Positions 1 to 12,200 of a DNA stretch of 64,000 nt are shown here, in pieces. How positions within the stretch are numbered: position 1 is the stretch's first letter; each line of letters opens with the position of its first letter. The translations under genes were made by a program, and so were the position numbers. The stretch comes from Rhynchopus sp. YZ270_cl-10 (Eukaryota; Euglenozoa; Diplonemea; Diplonemida; Diplonemidae), in contig OZ037852.1 of the NCBI GenBank assembly GCA_964035575.1, positions 372,001 through 436,000 on the forward strand, read 5' to 3'. Under the pieces are notes generated by a model. The model worked only from the letters and a program-made list of their open reading frames with translations, was not told the origin of the DNA and ran no database searches.

Positions 1-640
1 CTTATTTTACCTGTAAATACTAAGGATATAGGAAGGAATTCACTAATATCTGTCTCTAAACCCATTATCAAAAAGGGGGCAGGAAAGGGGGGTGGAGGCT
101 TGTCGCCCCCTCCGAACACTCTAAATAGAGCGCGAAAGAGCTTCACGCTCCGGGTCGTCTGCGGCGACGTCGACTTTCTCGCAGAAAACCCCCTTTTTTG
201 AGTGACCCTATTGACCTCCGTGATGAGTCTCTCCAAGAGTTCCAGACAATTGCCCGCCTGTTCCTCCTCTTCCTCCTCCGTCTCGCTGTCCTTGTCCTCC
301 TGGGGGTGTCGCTGATGCAACTACAGGAGTAGTAAACGGCGGACACCCCTTTTCTCCTGGTGGTTCTCTTCTGCATATGGAGGGACATATGCTTCGAGCT
401 ACACACCTCGCGCATCCAGCTCCTCGCGTCCCACCCTTTGCCCCCCTGCCAGTGAACCCCTGCATACACCTGCAGCTCGGCGAAGTTTTTTAGGCCTCGG
501 AAAGGCCGGGTTTTCAGCTCCTGAGCGAATGCTTTGGCTGCTGATTCCATTTCCCCCTGCTGTGTTGTTCTGTGGGTGGTTATATGGGTGTTTGTGAGGA
601 TTTCCTTGTATATCCTTAGTATTTACAGGTAAAATAAGGG
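1..640. mobile_element. Non-autonomous TIR DNA transposon, left edge at window boundary
   Basis: Bases 1-30 (starting CTTATTTTACCTGTAAATAC) recur as an exact reverse complement at 611-640, so the segment is bounded by terminal inverted repeats of at least 30 bp. The true left end may lie outside the window, so no target duplication can be tested. The interior (about 140-560) is much more GC-rich than its surroundings. On the minus strand it has short overlapping ORFs, one with a run of Glu codons followed by a helical stretch (EQAGNCLELLERLITEV). This looks like a decayed or captured coding fragment. I recognise no transposase domain. Confidence 0.7.
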
Positions 641-3127
641 GACACATAGCTGTTGACATAGCTTTTCCTATCTAAATTAATACCTACTCGGAATTTTTCA
701 CCGATTTTTGTTTTAATGAACTCAGAAACTTAACTCTGAGTTCATTTAAAAAAAAAATCTTATAAAATACCAAAATTTTAATTAGTGAAATACCAATAAG
801 CATGGATGTTAGCTTTAGGGGGGGGGGTCTTTCGCGGACGCTGCCATACTTTCACATCAAAGAAGAGAAAGCACAATGAATGCAATAAAAAATTCGGGTT
901 TTGCCCAAAATAAGGGAACGCAAACCGTTTTAGAATTTTATTTCTTTTTGACAAAGATCTGTTTGGTTTTAGCGATCTCTCTGCTCAGGAATAGTCTTTT
1001 TTTTTTTTCTACTATTCCAGGGGATAAAAAAAAACAGTTTCGAGAGAAGGACTCTCTCATATCACAGATACTGCCAGATCTGGCAGTATCCGTGTCGCAT
1101 ATAGTACCGTCCGTGTCGGAAGATGGTTACTTTCCGGATCGATGACAAAAAAAAAAAAAAATAAAATAAAATAAAATATTTTCATCATATGCAATCAATA
1201 AATTGATAGTAATAAAATAAAATAAAATAACTTGAAAGATAAATGCGCCTCGCGTGCACAACACATCTTTCCTACTTAGCCTTAACTTACTATCGAAGAA
1301 AAAAAAAATTCATTTTAAAAGAGCGGATGAAAGAGAAACTCTACTACCTGAGAAAGTAGCAACTCTGATGTAGTCTACCCACAAAAAAATGGGTTCCTTT
1401 TTTCCCTCGAAAAATTGACAATCCCCTGGGGGGACAAAAGGGGAGAGGGGAAAGGGGAAAAGAGGGGAATAAATTCGCATTATTTTTGACAAAATAAAGA
1501 AGTTAACAACAAAAAATCACAATATCGAAAGAAAAGGAAAATAAGGAAGGTTTTTTTTTGGGGGGGATAGGGATATGGGGAGATTATGGGGTTTTTGAAT
1601 GGGTTATTATGAAGTTTTTATTGTTTTTTGATAAATTGTTGGAGTAGTGTAGTTGCCTCGGTTGTGCAATCTCCACTGTCCAAAAAGTTCACCTTTTTTT
1701 TAGGGGGTACATTTGAGTGATAAAATAAATGTGAATCACAGCGAAACCACTCATATTGTTTTAAAAGGGGGAAACTGGAAATTTTGGGGGGAAAACTGAA
1801 CTAGGGCGGGTGGCAAAAAATAAAAAAAAAAGGTGGCATACCCCACAAAAGGGTAATTTTGTTTCCTTTGAGTCTATTCTCTCTATTTACGTCTTTCTCT
1901 CCTTAACCGCACAACAGCCAGCGTGGCTGTGGGGGGAACGAAAGAGAAGTCCGTCTAATAAGTCATAAAGGACAAATTCGGATGCTTTCAGTTCACTAAA
2001 AAAACGGAAAGCAAAAAGAAAAAAAAACTTTTGGAATGGAACGTGCCGTGACCACCATATATCTGTGCATATCATGTATAAAGAAAACGATATCAAAAAA
2101 ATAAAATAAACAAAAACGAACGTGCCTCTCGTGCAGAGAGAGGGGGAAATAGCGCAAAAAAAAAAATCCCTCATCTGGTGTTCCCGAAAGGGCCCATATT
2201 GACAGGTCCTTGACATGTCCTTGACACAAGGTTTACAGGGGAAAATGACACACCCCCCCTATATTGACATGTCCTTGACATGTCGTTGACATGTCCCCGA
2301 CAGCAGATCGGTAACACCATCATCGGTTAGAAAAATAAAATTGCATTGGGAATACAAAGCCCTCTCGCGGCAGTGTACCTTTGGTGCGTGACCTCCTGTG
2401 CACCCCAACCATGTGCAGTCCTACAAAAACATTCTGTGGTTTATGGATAAGACCTACTCGCGTTTCCACGCATCGGTCAGATGAATGAAAGGAGAAGTCA
2501 TTGAAGCCGCAGTGTTCATGAAGTATGCGTAAATGTAGGTGTCCGGTTGGGGGAGGTGAAAAAGCTAGTCACCTAAAAAGAACGCAACTGTTTTGATTTT
2601 TTTCTGCCTCAACACCCCTAGGAACACAGAGGAGAATGAGAACCTAGGGGCGTGGTGCTCAACATTCTTTTTTTTTTTAAATCTTCCAAATTTTTCGTTA
2701 TCTCCTTTCATTTAGCACTTTTGAGCATCTGTGGGGAGTATAAAACGCGGGTTATAAATCGCGTACCACTGTAGAATTTTTTTTGACATCAGTCGGAGCA
2801 ACTCAAACTTTGGAATTGGAAGTTATCAACGCATTGCACACACAGTAGCCATTATTTTGCTCCGACTCATCCCTTAGAGTGTGGCAGAGAGAGAAGAAAT
2901 AAATTAGAAAACTCTGGACTGACACATTCATTTTGTTTTTTTTGTGATGCCAAATTGCATCGTTGGGAGTGTTCTTCAAAAAATAGGGGTTGTTTCATTT
3001 TATTCTGATCGCAGTGACAAAAATGGGGGGAAAACAGATAACGGACTAAAATCCGTAAAAAAAGTTAAAAAAAGATGACAGAAAAAAACACAAAACCAAT
3101 GCCCTTCCTAGCACAAAAAAAAATAAT
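641..3127. other. Gene-free AT-rich interval with short repeats
   Basis: I see no convincing gene. The interval holds long A and T runs, a perfect 22-bp palindrome at 1068-1089 (centre AGATCT), a family B hairpin at 1231-1270, a family D repeat at 1628-1682, tandem TTGACATGTCC units at 2199-2303, and a long copy of the family C repeat at about 2350-2460. ORFs here are short and low in complexity. Confidence 0.7.
2199..2303. repeat. TTGACATGTCC short tandem repeat cluster
   Basis: Five full copies of an 11-bp unit TTGAC(A/G)(T/G)GTC(C/G) plus a partial one occur in two blocks (2199-2226 and 2264-2296) separated by about 40 bp. Each unit contains the palindrome GACATGTC. It could be a protein-binding cluster or a decayed minisatellite. 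Confidence 0.6.
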
Positions 3128-3288
3128 AACTGTTTTCGTTGATCGCACCGGATTTTTGTGGAGTGTGTAGGGACAAAATCAAAAACTTTTCTGTGGATAA
3201 GTTGTGTCGTGTTTACATCGCTCACACCAAAAAATTCGGGCACACTCAGATATGTTTTCATTTCCTCCTCTACCTTTGCAAGGCAGTT
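3128..3288. repeat. Dispersed ~155-bp repeat, copy 1
   Basis: The stretch from TTTTCGTTGATCGCACCGG to CCTTTGCAAGG recurs in the same orientation at 34403-34576, with only scattered substitutions and a longer A run. A fragment of its start (TTTATCGCACCG) appears near 53741. No terminal inverted repeats are visible, so the mobility mechanism is unknown. Copy 2 begins less than 40 bp beyond the stop codon of the racemase-family gene. Confidence 0.75.
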
Positions 3289-3365
3289 GTCTCAAAAAAA
3301 AAAAATAAAAAGAATCTTTTCGATGAATGAGCCTCACGGCACTCAACGCATCGCTAGGGCACATA

Positions 3366-3462
3366 CAGTTTGACAATATTGGCGACCAAAAAAGTCGCTA
3401 ACTGCAAGGAAACCCCCAAAATCCGCCAATATTATTTGGTCGCCAAATTTCTTGTCCAACTG
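3366..3462. mobile_element. Tc1/mariner-like MITE
   Basis: A 97-bp fold-back element has imperfect inverted ends of about 27 bp. The left end reads CAGTTTGACAATATTGGCGA and the right end, reversed, CAGTTGGACAAG then TTTGGCGACC. It is flanked by TA on both sides (3364-3365 and 3463-3464). A CAGT start with a TA target duplication is the known signature of Tc1/mariner elements. It has no coding capacity. Confidence 0.75.
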
Positions 3463-5551
3463 TAAATAAAAAGCAAAGGAAAAGAAACCTTGAAAGATGA
3501 ATGTGCCTCTCGTGCACAACACATCTAAAAAGAGAGACAAAAAAAAAACAGCTAAACCTCACGCTTAAAGAAAGGGAAAAGGGCGAGGGTACAGAAGCCC
3601 ACAAAAGTGGAACAATAGCCTCACACATATTACAAAAAAAAAAAAAAAAATGAAACGGAAACTTTAAAAAAAAAAACAACGAAGTTCGAACGAACCGCAC
3701 AAAAGGAGACACAAATAAACACATACATACACTCTGATCCGATCGACTGTCATCGACAAAAGGAATACACACGACTAGGAGTTACACAACAAAAGCAATA
3801 AATATGTTGAAAAGATGCGTACACCTCACGTGCATACACATCTAAAACAAAGGGTGGCTTTGTAAGAATTACCCTAAACCTCACGTGCTTTGCCACCTGT
3901 GGCTGAGGGATTCTCAGGCTGCCCAAGAAAAAGGATTATGAACCGAAAAAAATTAAAAAAAGATCAAACACAAATTTGGGTGGTGACAAATTACTGCAAA
4001 GTTGAAACCACAAAAAAAAAAAAAAAATACAAAACACACACAAATTGAGAGGGAGAATGGCAGTGGGGGGGACTCTTTCTTTTTGACAAAACTTTTCAAT
4101 GGGTTTTGTCAAAAAATAAATGTTAAAATGTTATGTCAAATACACCTATCCGCTAGGCTACGAAGTTTTTTAATCCAACTTGCCGCAATGCACGTACACC
4201 TAACCAGAACGCAACTCAAATAAACCCCAAGAGTACAGAAGCTACTGAGTGGGTCCCAAGGCCAAACACATCCAAGCAAAATGCTTACCATCATTTAAAA
4301 AAAATTTCCCACAAAAAAAAAACGTTAGGAGAAAAGACAAAAAAAAAGGTGCTAAAAAGAGTCATAAAAATGACTCAAATAATTGGTCGGAGAGAGAGAG
4401 AGGAAAAACGTATGTAAAGAAAGAGAAGTGGTTTCATATACTAACTATTCTACTGAATAGAAGGTATAATAGGGTGCACTAAATGTACCCAAATTTTTTT
4501 TGAGAAGAGAACACTCCGTGTTGGGTTATCGAACCCCGGAGAAATAAACAAGAAAAGACACCGTTTTTTTTTGTAAAATGAACCTTAAGATTTTCTCTGG
4601 TACAGCCACTTTGAAGCAGAACCGAGCCTCCTCACAACGCAGGATTTGCTCTGAAAAAGGGTGGAGTGTATTGGGGAAAACAAAGGAGACCTTACAAAAA
4701 AGAAGGCATCGAAATGAAAGTTGATGAAATGCACACCTCCGACTGACCAATGTACGATGCCAGCAGGAAAGCACAAAAAAAAGAAACAATCATCTAAAGA
4801 AGACAGGGTTGTCTGCCCTAAGCGAGAAAGGCAGGAACAACAACAAAAAAAAAACAGTACCTCTGATAAGGGAAAAAAGGGATTTTTTTTTCTCTCATCG
4901 TAGCTCAGCTCAATTACCCGTAAGGGGGGGGGGGGTGATTGGCGACCGTATCAGAGTAACTATTTCTCCTTTTAAGCTACGATTGTAGGTACAACTTTCG
5001 CCCCACCTTGAATCACAAATAATTGTTTCATATACTAACTATTCTACTGAATAGATGGTATAATAGGGTGCACTAAATGTACCCAAACAAATAAAAAAAA
5101 AAGTGCACACAAACCCCAAGATTGCATGAAGCACTCAAAATATCAGAAAATTTTGAATGATACGTCACTCTCTGTTGTGTGGTCTGGTTAGATTACTTAA
5201 TGTTTTGAACATTGGTTATTCATCAATCTTTTTTGTTGTATTTTTGGCTGTTGTGCAGTCACCATGATCAAAGTTGTTTTTTCCGTACATCAAACACTTA
5301 TTTCAGCATACGCATTCATGAAAGCATAAGTATAGGGATAAAAAAAATGTTGCAAAACACAAAAAAAATATTCATGTATCCTACTCCACACTGCGCAAAA
5401 AGAAACGCAATAATCCACAAAAAAAAATAAATCCTGAAAGTAATTAGAAAAGAAAAATCACCAGAAAATCTTTGCCTTTAGATTTTTTTTTTTTTCGCCC
5501 CCTATTTTGAAACTTCGTTTTTTTGTCCGTTTGTTTTCGCTCAATGAAATA
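3463..5551. other. Gene-free interval with dispersed repeats
   Basis: No gene is supported. Contents are a family B hairpin (3489-3526), a degenerate one (about 3811-3843), a family G module (about 4727-4770), and a repeat beginning ATATACTAACTATTCTACTG at 4437 that recurs at 5032. A module at about 4905-4990 (CTCAATTACCC ... TTTAAGCTACG) recurs at 9970-10037. A module at about 5187-5235 (GATTACTTAATGTTTTGAAC) recurs at about 11899-11945. Confidence 0.65.
3489..3526. repeat. Family B hairpin repeat (representative copy)
   Basis: This is related to family A by lead and loop: AAGATGAAT, stem GTGC, loop CTCTCGT, stem GCAC, then ACACATCTT, where AGATG and CATCT also pair. Other copies lie at 1231-1270, 17299-17339, 18798-18832, about 26307-26340, 45784-45819 and about 46008-46042. 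Loop and lead are conserved while the stems differ from family A. Confidence 0.75.
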
Positions 5552-5677
5552 CCACTTGATTTTTACCCCGCGTATAGGCGCGTAAAGGCCCGTACAGGCC
5601 CGTATAGGCCAAACCCCACCCATTTTTCCTAGCCTTTACGCGCTATACGCGCCTATACGCGGGGTAAAAATCAGGTG
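5552..5677. mobile_element. Palindromic MITE, copy 1
   Basis: A 126-bp fold-back element has long inverted arms beginning CCACTTGATTTTTACCCCGC. It is flanked by an exact 6-bp direct repeat GAAATA (5546-5551 and 5678-5683). The centre carries several GGCCCGTA(T/C)AGGC-like subrepeats. A second copy with the same arms and centre lies at 14105-14309. It is non-coding and the superfamily is unassigned. Confidence 0.8.
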
Positions 5678-5750
5678 GAAATAGAGAGAAACATTAACAA
5701 AAAAAGCAAAGATTGGGTGATCTATGATCGTCTCCGTGGGACACGTAACA

Positions 5751-6005
5751 GGCTGTGAGAGCTTGTGAGAGTCTGTGAGAGCCTGTGAGAGCTTGTGAGA
5801 CCTTGTGAGAGCCTGTGAGACCTTGTGAGAACTTGTGAGAGCCTGTGAGAGCCTGTGAGAGCTTACTGAGAGCTAGTGAGAGTTAGTGAGAGCTAGTGAG
5901 AGTTAGTGGGAGCTGTGAGAGCTTACTGGGAGTTAGTGAGAGTTAGTGGGAGCTAGTGGGAACTAGTGGGAACTAGTGGGAGCTGTGAGAGCTTACTGAG
6001 AGCTG
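5751..6005. repeat. Degenerate GTGAGAGCYT minisatellite, left block
   Basis: About 25 copies of a roughly 10-bp unit (TGTGAGAGCY) drift towards AGTGAGAGYT and AGTGGGAGCT on the right. A second block in the same orientation lies at about 6415-6622. The inward-drifting sequence suggests local expansion and decay inside one element. Confidence 0.8.
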
Positions 6006-6028
6006 ATGACCTACAGTATACTGTGTAT

Positions 6029-6251
6029 ACACAGTATACACAGTATACACAGTATACACAGTATACACAGTATACACAGTATACACAGTATACACAGTAT
6101 ACACAGTATACACAGTATACACAGTATACACAGTATACACAGTATACACAGTATACACAGTATACACAGTATACACAGTATACACAGTATACACAGTATA
6201 CACAGTATACACAGTATACACAGTATACACAGTATACACAGTATACACAGT
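6029..6251. repeat. 9-bp tandem array (CAGTATACA)n
   Basis: There are about 24 nearly identical copies of CAGTATACA, each with the palindrome GTATAC and an ACA spacer. The array is introduced by an inverted half-unit at 6013-6028 and ends abruptly at GTTTTCACA. All frames are open on both strands because nine is divisible by three. I treat those ORFs as artefacts. Confidence 0.95.
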
Positions 6252-6414
6252 TTTCACAATACAAACGCCAGGTGGTCTGAAGAGTGATCTGACCACATTG
6301 TCCCAGTATAACATACGCCCAATAAATCCATTGAAGAAGGAATATTTCACGTTTGACCACCACAGAATACATGTTGCCAGCCACACCACACCACTAACAA
6401 AAAACCCCTCAGAG

Positions 6415-6622
6415 TTTGTGAGAGCTCGTGAGAGCCTGTGAGAGCTTGTGAGAGCCTGTGAGAGCTTAGTGAGAGTTAGTGAGAGCTGTGAGAGCCTGTG
6501 AGACCTTGTGAGAGCTTGTGAGAGCTTGTGAGAGTCTGTGAGAGACTGTGAGACCTTGTGAGAGCCTGTGAGAGCTTGTGAGAGTCTGTGAGAGCCTGTG
6601 AGAGCTTACTGAGAGCTAGTAA
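6415..6622. repeat. Degenerate GTGAGAGCYT minisatellite, right block
   Basis: This is the same ~10-bp unit and orientation as the left block at 5751-6005, interrupted by the 9-bp array and about 160 bp of unique sequence. Confidence 0.8.
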
Positions 6623-8178
6623 AAAAATCTCTCCCCGTTCATAGATCACCCAAAGATCGGGAGAGGAGGAAATTTTTAAAAAAAATAATGATTAAAAAGA
6701 TCGACTGTTGTGGAGGCGGTGTCAGGGATAGCATTAGCACAAGAAAGAAGGGAAAAAAAACTAAAGTCAAATGCCCATGCGTAGATGTTCGCTTTCGTGG
6801 ACGCAATACACTTCCTCAGTCCAACAAACATCTCTGTGTGGAGGGTAAAAAGGCCTGTAACCCCTACCCCATAGCTGGCAACAAGCACTTAAAACGGGTT
6901 GTGTGGAAGTGCTGATTTTTGGTTTTTTTTTTTTGGTTTTATCTTTCAACAAATGAAAATGCTATCGCTCGCTCTGAATAATCGCACACTGTTGCACGCC
7001 ATTGTTGGCTCCCTAAAACACTCAAGGAGTGAATATATTGGTCAAAAAAAAAAATGTGTGTTTTTTTTTTTTTTGCTCACAAATCTGAACCTCCTTCCCT
7101 TTTCTGGGACACCAATTATTGGGAAATAGTAGTTATCGATGTACCTCCGACTGACCTACGATGCCAGCCAGCCCGGAGGAAAACACAAAAAAAAAAAAAA
7201 AAAAAGGGTGTACGGTGAACCACAAAACATGCCCACTTTCTTTTAGACTGCTCTGCTGTGCTGCAGCTAAATGCAGACACAACCAGAATAACATTTTTTT
7301 CGCATAAATTTGTAAGAAGAAAAAAAATAGGGGACGTAACGGTGTCAATGAAATTTCATGAAACGAGAGATGGTGGGGCTGCTGCGTGGGGAATCACACA
7401 GGAGGGGGCCCTATACGTTATCAATTTTTCAAAAAAATAAAAAAAAAAATAAAAAAGGAACTCAGGCCGCGCTTATCTGCAAGGGACCCTATCACACCCT
7501 TGGAGAAAGATTTGCTCTGTGTCCCAAGCGGCCAAGGGAGGAAAGGTTGTCTACACAATAGAGTCAACCCGCTCACCAAAAGCACGCTTGATGAGAAAAA
7601 GAGACATCAGACGGATCGCAAGACCCCCGCTAGCCCACACAGAACAACACAAGCCGCCAGGGCTAGTTTAACAACAAATTTAAAAAAAAAACCATCCGAC
7701 TCCGAAGAAGGAAAAGAAAAAGAAAAAAGAAACACAGGCAGATAGGATTAGCTGGTCTCTTCCTTTTTTTTCTTTGGTCTTCATTTTTTTTTTAAATAGA
7801 ATTCGGGTGTGGGAGGTTTTTCAGTGTACCAACAAAGGGCAGGCTGTGTCAATCGCAAATATGATTCTTTCCCCCTTTTTTTGTACCCTCTGCTAATTCC
7901 CAGAACAGAGTGCACAAAGGGGCTAAGCAACGTTCCATACGGCTCCGTCTATAAAAACCCCCCAGGCAGAGATGCTAACGTCTAGGCTTTCTTAAATATA
8001 CTAATTATTGGGATATTAGAAAGCTCAGAAGCGAGCAGCTGCCTGGGGGTGGTTTTATGGACAAACCCATATATACCCCAACCCACTAGAGAACACTACT
8101 AGTAGAAACCCCACCCCCTTTTTTTTGTTGGTTGTTGTAATTCGTACATGAAACAGACGCTTGAAAAATGGTATGAAA

Positions 8179-8184
<6 letters not shown>

Positions 8185-8213
<29 letters not shown>
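8185..8213. repeat. (GA)n microsatellite
   Basis: About 14 GA units. Similar simple repeats are (CT)n at 26484-26517 and (CAG)n at 31781-31806. Confidence 0.9.
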
Positions 8214-8216
<3 letters not shown>

Positions 8217-9165
8217 CATGAAATACGGTTATGACACACGCACATCTTGCGAACCAAACAGAGCGTGGGGCGTGAGGGTGGGTGGGACGGTACAGTAAAA
8301 AAAAAAAATGCAAAGTGGATGGCTTTAAAAAAAAAAGAAAAAATTGTAAGAAAATGACCCTTAGTCACCCTTTTCGAATGGATGGACGACCCAGGGTAGG
8401 GAGTGAAAAAAAGAGAGAAATATTGGAGAGAAAATCCCGCAAAAAGTAAAAAAAATAAAACAAAAAAGCAAAAGACAAGAAGCTACTTGCGCTTAGTTGC
8501 GGTTTTGAGGGGTGAAAAGGGAGTGGGAAGAATTGTTGGAATAGTGTAGTTGCCAACCTGTGCAAGCTTCCACTATTTTTAAAAAAAATCAGGAACAAAA
8601 AGAAAGGGAGGAACACAGAAACACAAGGAGAATCTGGTTTGTGTGAGAAAAATTTGGTGTATGTGTGTATCAGGGAGAAGTACCTACCGTCCTCACCGGA
8701 TGACCACAAAAAAAAAAAAAATGCATTAAAAAACAATACACAACGTAACGCGAACAAAAAACTCATCCGACTGTTTTCCCCTAATATTTTTCGTTTTCTT
8801 TTTTTTTTTTTTTGAAAATTTGTGTTGTATTAGTGCAGCCACCCTAAGAGTGCTCCACTATACCTTTTTTCTTCTCTGGGTCGTGACCTTCCAAGCAGGG
8901 GGAGGAGGGGAGAGGGGAGAAGGGAGTTTGAATGGGTTAGGGGAGAAAGGAGTGAAGGGAAATTTTAAAAAAAAGGGTTGAAAAAAGGGTTGTAAGGGTG
9001 TTGTGTGGAGGGGGAGATACTGTATTTCAGTAGGAGAAAAAAAAAAGGGGAAAGATGGGGATAAAAAGGTAGAAATTTTGAGGTATTTTAAAAAGGCCAA
9101 AAAAGAAGGCTTTCCTCTCTCCCTCCTTTGTTTTTTTTCATTGTGTTGTATCAAAGAAAAGAAAA

Positions 9166-9207
9166 GTTTGTAAGATGAACCTAAGCCTCTCATGCTTAGT
9201 CACCCTT
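9166..9207. repeat. Family A hairpin repeat (representative copy)
   Basis: The consensus is a TGTAAGATGAA lead, a stem CTAAGC, loop CTCTCGT, stem GCTTAG, then TCACCTT. Further copies lie at 10779-10816, 11809-11847, 11861-11899, 16049-16089, 18625-18659, 23214-23255, 26875-26909, 45318-45358, 54712-54752 and 61621-61660, with about ten weaker ones. At 16055-16089 the outer flanks AAGGTGA and TCACCTT also pair. At 18625-18659 the stem has changed to ACCCA/TGGGT and still pairs. All copies are intergenic. Confidence 0.8.
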
Positions 9208-12200
9208 TAATACATTCATATACTTACTATTTATAACACAAACAGTAAGCACTAAAGGGTGTAACACCCTTTAAGAAAAAAGCCAATAAGTCGTATACTT
9301 TCTACTCTAGAAGAGCGGAAAGCGTGTTTCTTTTTTGTTTTTGTAAAATAATCCGGGGTAACACTACACTCGAGTCTCTGTCTGCCCCTTGGGCCTAATT
9401 AGGTCAGGGGCAGGGTCAAGGGTGGGAATTTTCACATAGTATATCAGTACCACCAAAACCCAGATCATTGCACGGTTCTTCGAAAAACTACATTTTGCTT
9501 TTTTTTTGGAAAGAAGTTCTTGGAGCAACACTCCAACAAAAAAGAACGAGAAAAAAAAATAATCCTTGGATGGTTTCCGTTAGGTGCACGGTCCGAAATG
9601 AGGGGGGTTGGGATGAGGGGGTGGACACCGCACGCACACACACACATATTTGGGGCCATATTCTGCGCAAGAATTTCCCCCTAATTAGTTATCAAACACA
9701 CACACACGAGGTTTGGGCTTCAGGCTTCATCGCTTCTGTCAAAGTATGGTCAAGGCTATACGGAAAGCACAGAACCGCATTCTCGTAAAATAGTGATATT
9801 TAAAATAACCCCCTTGTCGTGTTTGCTGCCGAGTCTTCGGTTTGTGATGGCTACGGTAGGTTTGGCACTTCATGTGTCTGTTGTCTCAAAAGGAAGCGTG
9901 TGTACGGTACGGTGTGCAAAAAAGAATAGTAACTTTGATGAAAAGGGGGGAAAAGGTTTCTTCGTTGATTGCTCAATTACCCTGATGGAGGGGATGATTG
10001 GCAACCGTATCGAAGGAACTATTTCTTTAAGCTACGCTTGCAGGGTAAAAAATGAAAAATGAAAAAATCTGAATAGTTTTGTTAGAAACAAAAAAAAAAA
10101 AAAAATGAGGTTAAAAAATTCAAAAAAATAAATAAAGTGAAACGAACGAGATTGCGGGTCACCAGGCTAAAATAAAACACACACGGTTTTGCATTTTACT
10201 CGATCTGCTTACAGTGAAGGCGTGTTTCTTCTTTGGAGGAAAAACTTGTTTAAAAAGAAGAAAGAAAAAAATAGATTGCACCAGAGATCCCCAAAGCAAA
10301 CGCCCATTTCGGCTCGAAAGAGTTGGAAAAAAAAAATACGATTAATATGTCCGGTGTGAAATTGCGATGCCCGCAAATTTTAATTTCAGGGGAAAATAAT
10401 TTTCACCCGATTTGATTTCTGTTGTTGTGCTAATAGGTGGTATGTTGAGACAACACTTTTCGTCGTTGTGTTGGTTTCTTTGTACAAAATGGACAAAAAA
10501 AAAATGCAGCTAAAATTTTCTGTTTTGTTAAGCCCTCTCGTGACAATGTACCTTAGTACACTATCTTACTTTGGCGAATGACCGGTGTGCCGGGTGTTCT
10601 GGACGCCAACCATGCAGTCCTTTTTCCATTTCGTGGTTTACATCTGATATAAATGGAATCATAGAACCGAGCTTGCTCGCGGAACGACAATTCCCTTAAC
10701 AGAGAGAATTAGGGAAAAGGATGATGTGGCCAAAAAAAAAAAAAAATGATTTGTTTGGCCAAACAAAAGAAAAGAAAGGTTTAAGATGAACCTAAGCCTC
10801 TCGTGCTTGGTCACCTAAATAAAACCCTCCGTTATTAGGTGCATTTAATGAAGTCGATTTTGGAAAAAACGTCACAAAGACGCAGCTGAAAAAGAGCGGA
10901 AGCAATATGAAAAAAAAAAGGGGGGAAAGCCACACCTTTTCTTTAAAAAAAAATATACAAAAAAAATATGGGAAAGAAAAATGAAAATTTTGAAAAGATG
11001 AATCTGTGCACACATCCGAAGAACAAAAGAACGCAATGCAAAGAAGAATGCTGTCAAATCGACAAAAACTGTCTTCCGTTTTGGCACTGGCCTCTCAACT
11101 CTACGAGAGTGTATGCAGAGGGGATGGACACTGCTTGGAATACGGCAAGGTATCACCTAGCACCAAGACCGCACATCTCCCCCCATAACGCGAGTCACGT
11201 ATCATTTGATATCTGGGGGGATGCTCCCAAGAGGAACACCCGCCCTTTCTTTTCTGTTTTTTTTTTTTTTTTCAGGTACTCTTTTTGGGTGGTGGCTATT
11301 GCACGATGTGCCTGGTTTGCGAGGTGCGGACACAAGGGGGCAATGCAAATTCACAATAAAACAAACCTTCAGGGATAATTTTGTTGCGATACGACACACA
11401 CTTCTGAGAACGGGAGTAGAAAGATATTATTTTTTGTTTTGTCTCATTATTTTAAAAGGAAAGCACTCTGGAACATTTTGTGACAAAAAAAAAAGCAAAA
11501 TGAGAAAGAATTAGACGAACCTAAGCCTCTCTTTTTGCTTTAGCCACCCTGAAAAACAAAATGGAAGTTCACGGAGAGTATCTCGAAAACAGGGGGGGGA
11601 AATACAAAAAAAAGATAAAAATCTTATACTTTCTAATTCACAGAAAGCACGAGAGGATATACCACCCTCTTATTAATGATAAAACGTGACACATAACTAT
11701 ATCATAATATAGACGAAAGGAAAAAGGTACGTGGTCGTCCATCGGTATACACAGCAGAAAAATGCTATGTAAGCGTGCATGATGCAGACGAAAGAGAAAA
11801 AAAGGGGGTTGTAAGCTGAACCTAAGCCTCTCGTGCTTTAGTTACCTAAAAAAAAGAGAAAAGCTTATAAGATGACCCTGAGCCTCTCGTGCTTAGTCTG
11901 ATTAGATTACTTAATGTTTTTGAACATTGGTTATCCATCAATCTTTCGTGCGTAGTCACCTTTTAAACTTTTCCACAAAAAAAAAACTTTTGTTTGCAGA
12001 ATCTAGTGTGCGGTTTGCTCCCACCCCTCTCCCTTTTTTTACTCAGGGAAAGAGATCGCGATTCGCCCATCTGATTGCTGCCATTCACTTCGCAGGAAAG
12101 AAAAAAAAAACGTTTTGTGCTTCTTGCAGTCAAATAGTGTTTACATCTGTTTTGATGCGAAGCCTGGATACTAGGGGGGGTATAGGTCAGATGAGTGTCA

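Larger units (their letters stand above)
5714..6651. mobile_element. TIR element filled with minisatellites
   Basis: The ends GGGTGATCTATGA and TCATAGATCACCC form a short inverted repeat. They are flanked by the direct repeat AAAGAT (5708-5713 and 6652-6657), which fits a 6-bp target duplication. The interior is almost wholly repetitive: a degenerate GTGAGAGCYT minisatellite on both sides (about 5751-6005 and 6415-6622) and a near-perfect 9-bp array in the middle. No real ORF is present; long ORFs across the 9-bp array follow only from a unit divisible by three. Confidence 0.7.

Noticed and set aside
4515-4545. tRNA T-arm-like GGTTATCGAACCC
   Set aside because: No acceptor, D or anticodon arm can be formed around it. 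I found no tRNA or rRNA gene in the window.
5953-6389. ORFs with (QYT)n, (HSI)n and (VYC)n
   Set aside because: They are a consequence of the 9-bp array inside a TIR element.
5751-6622. CRISPR-like regular repeat
   Set aside because: Units are contiguous without unique spacers and the context is eukaryotic.
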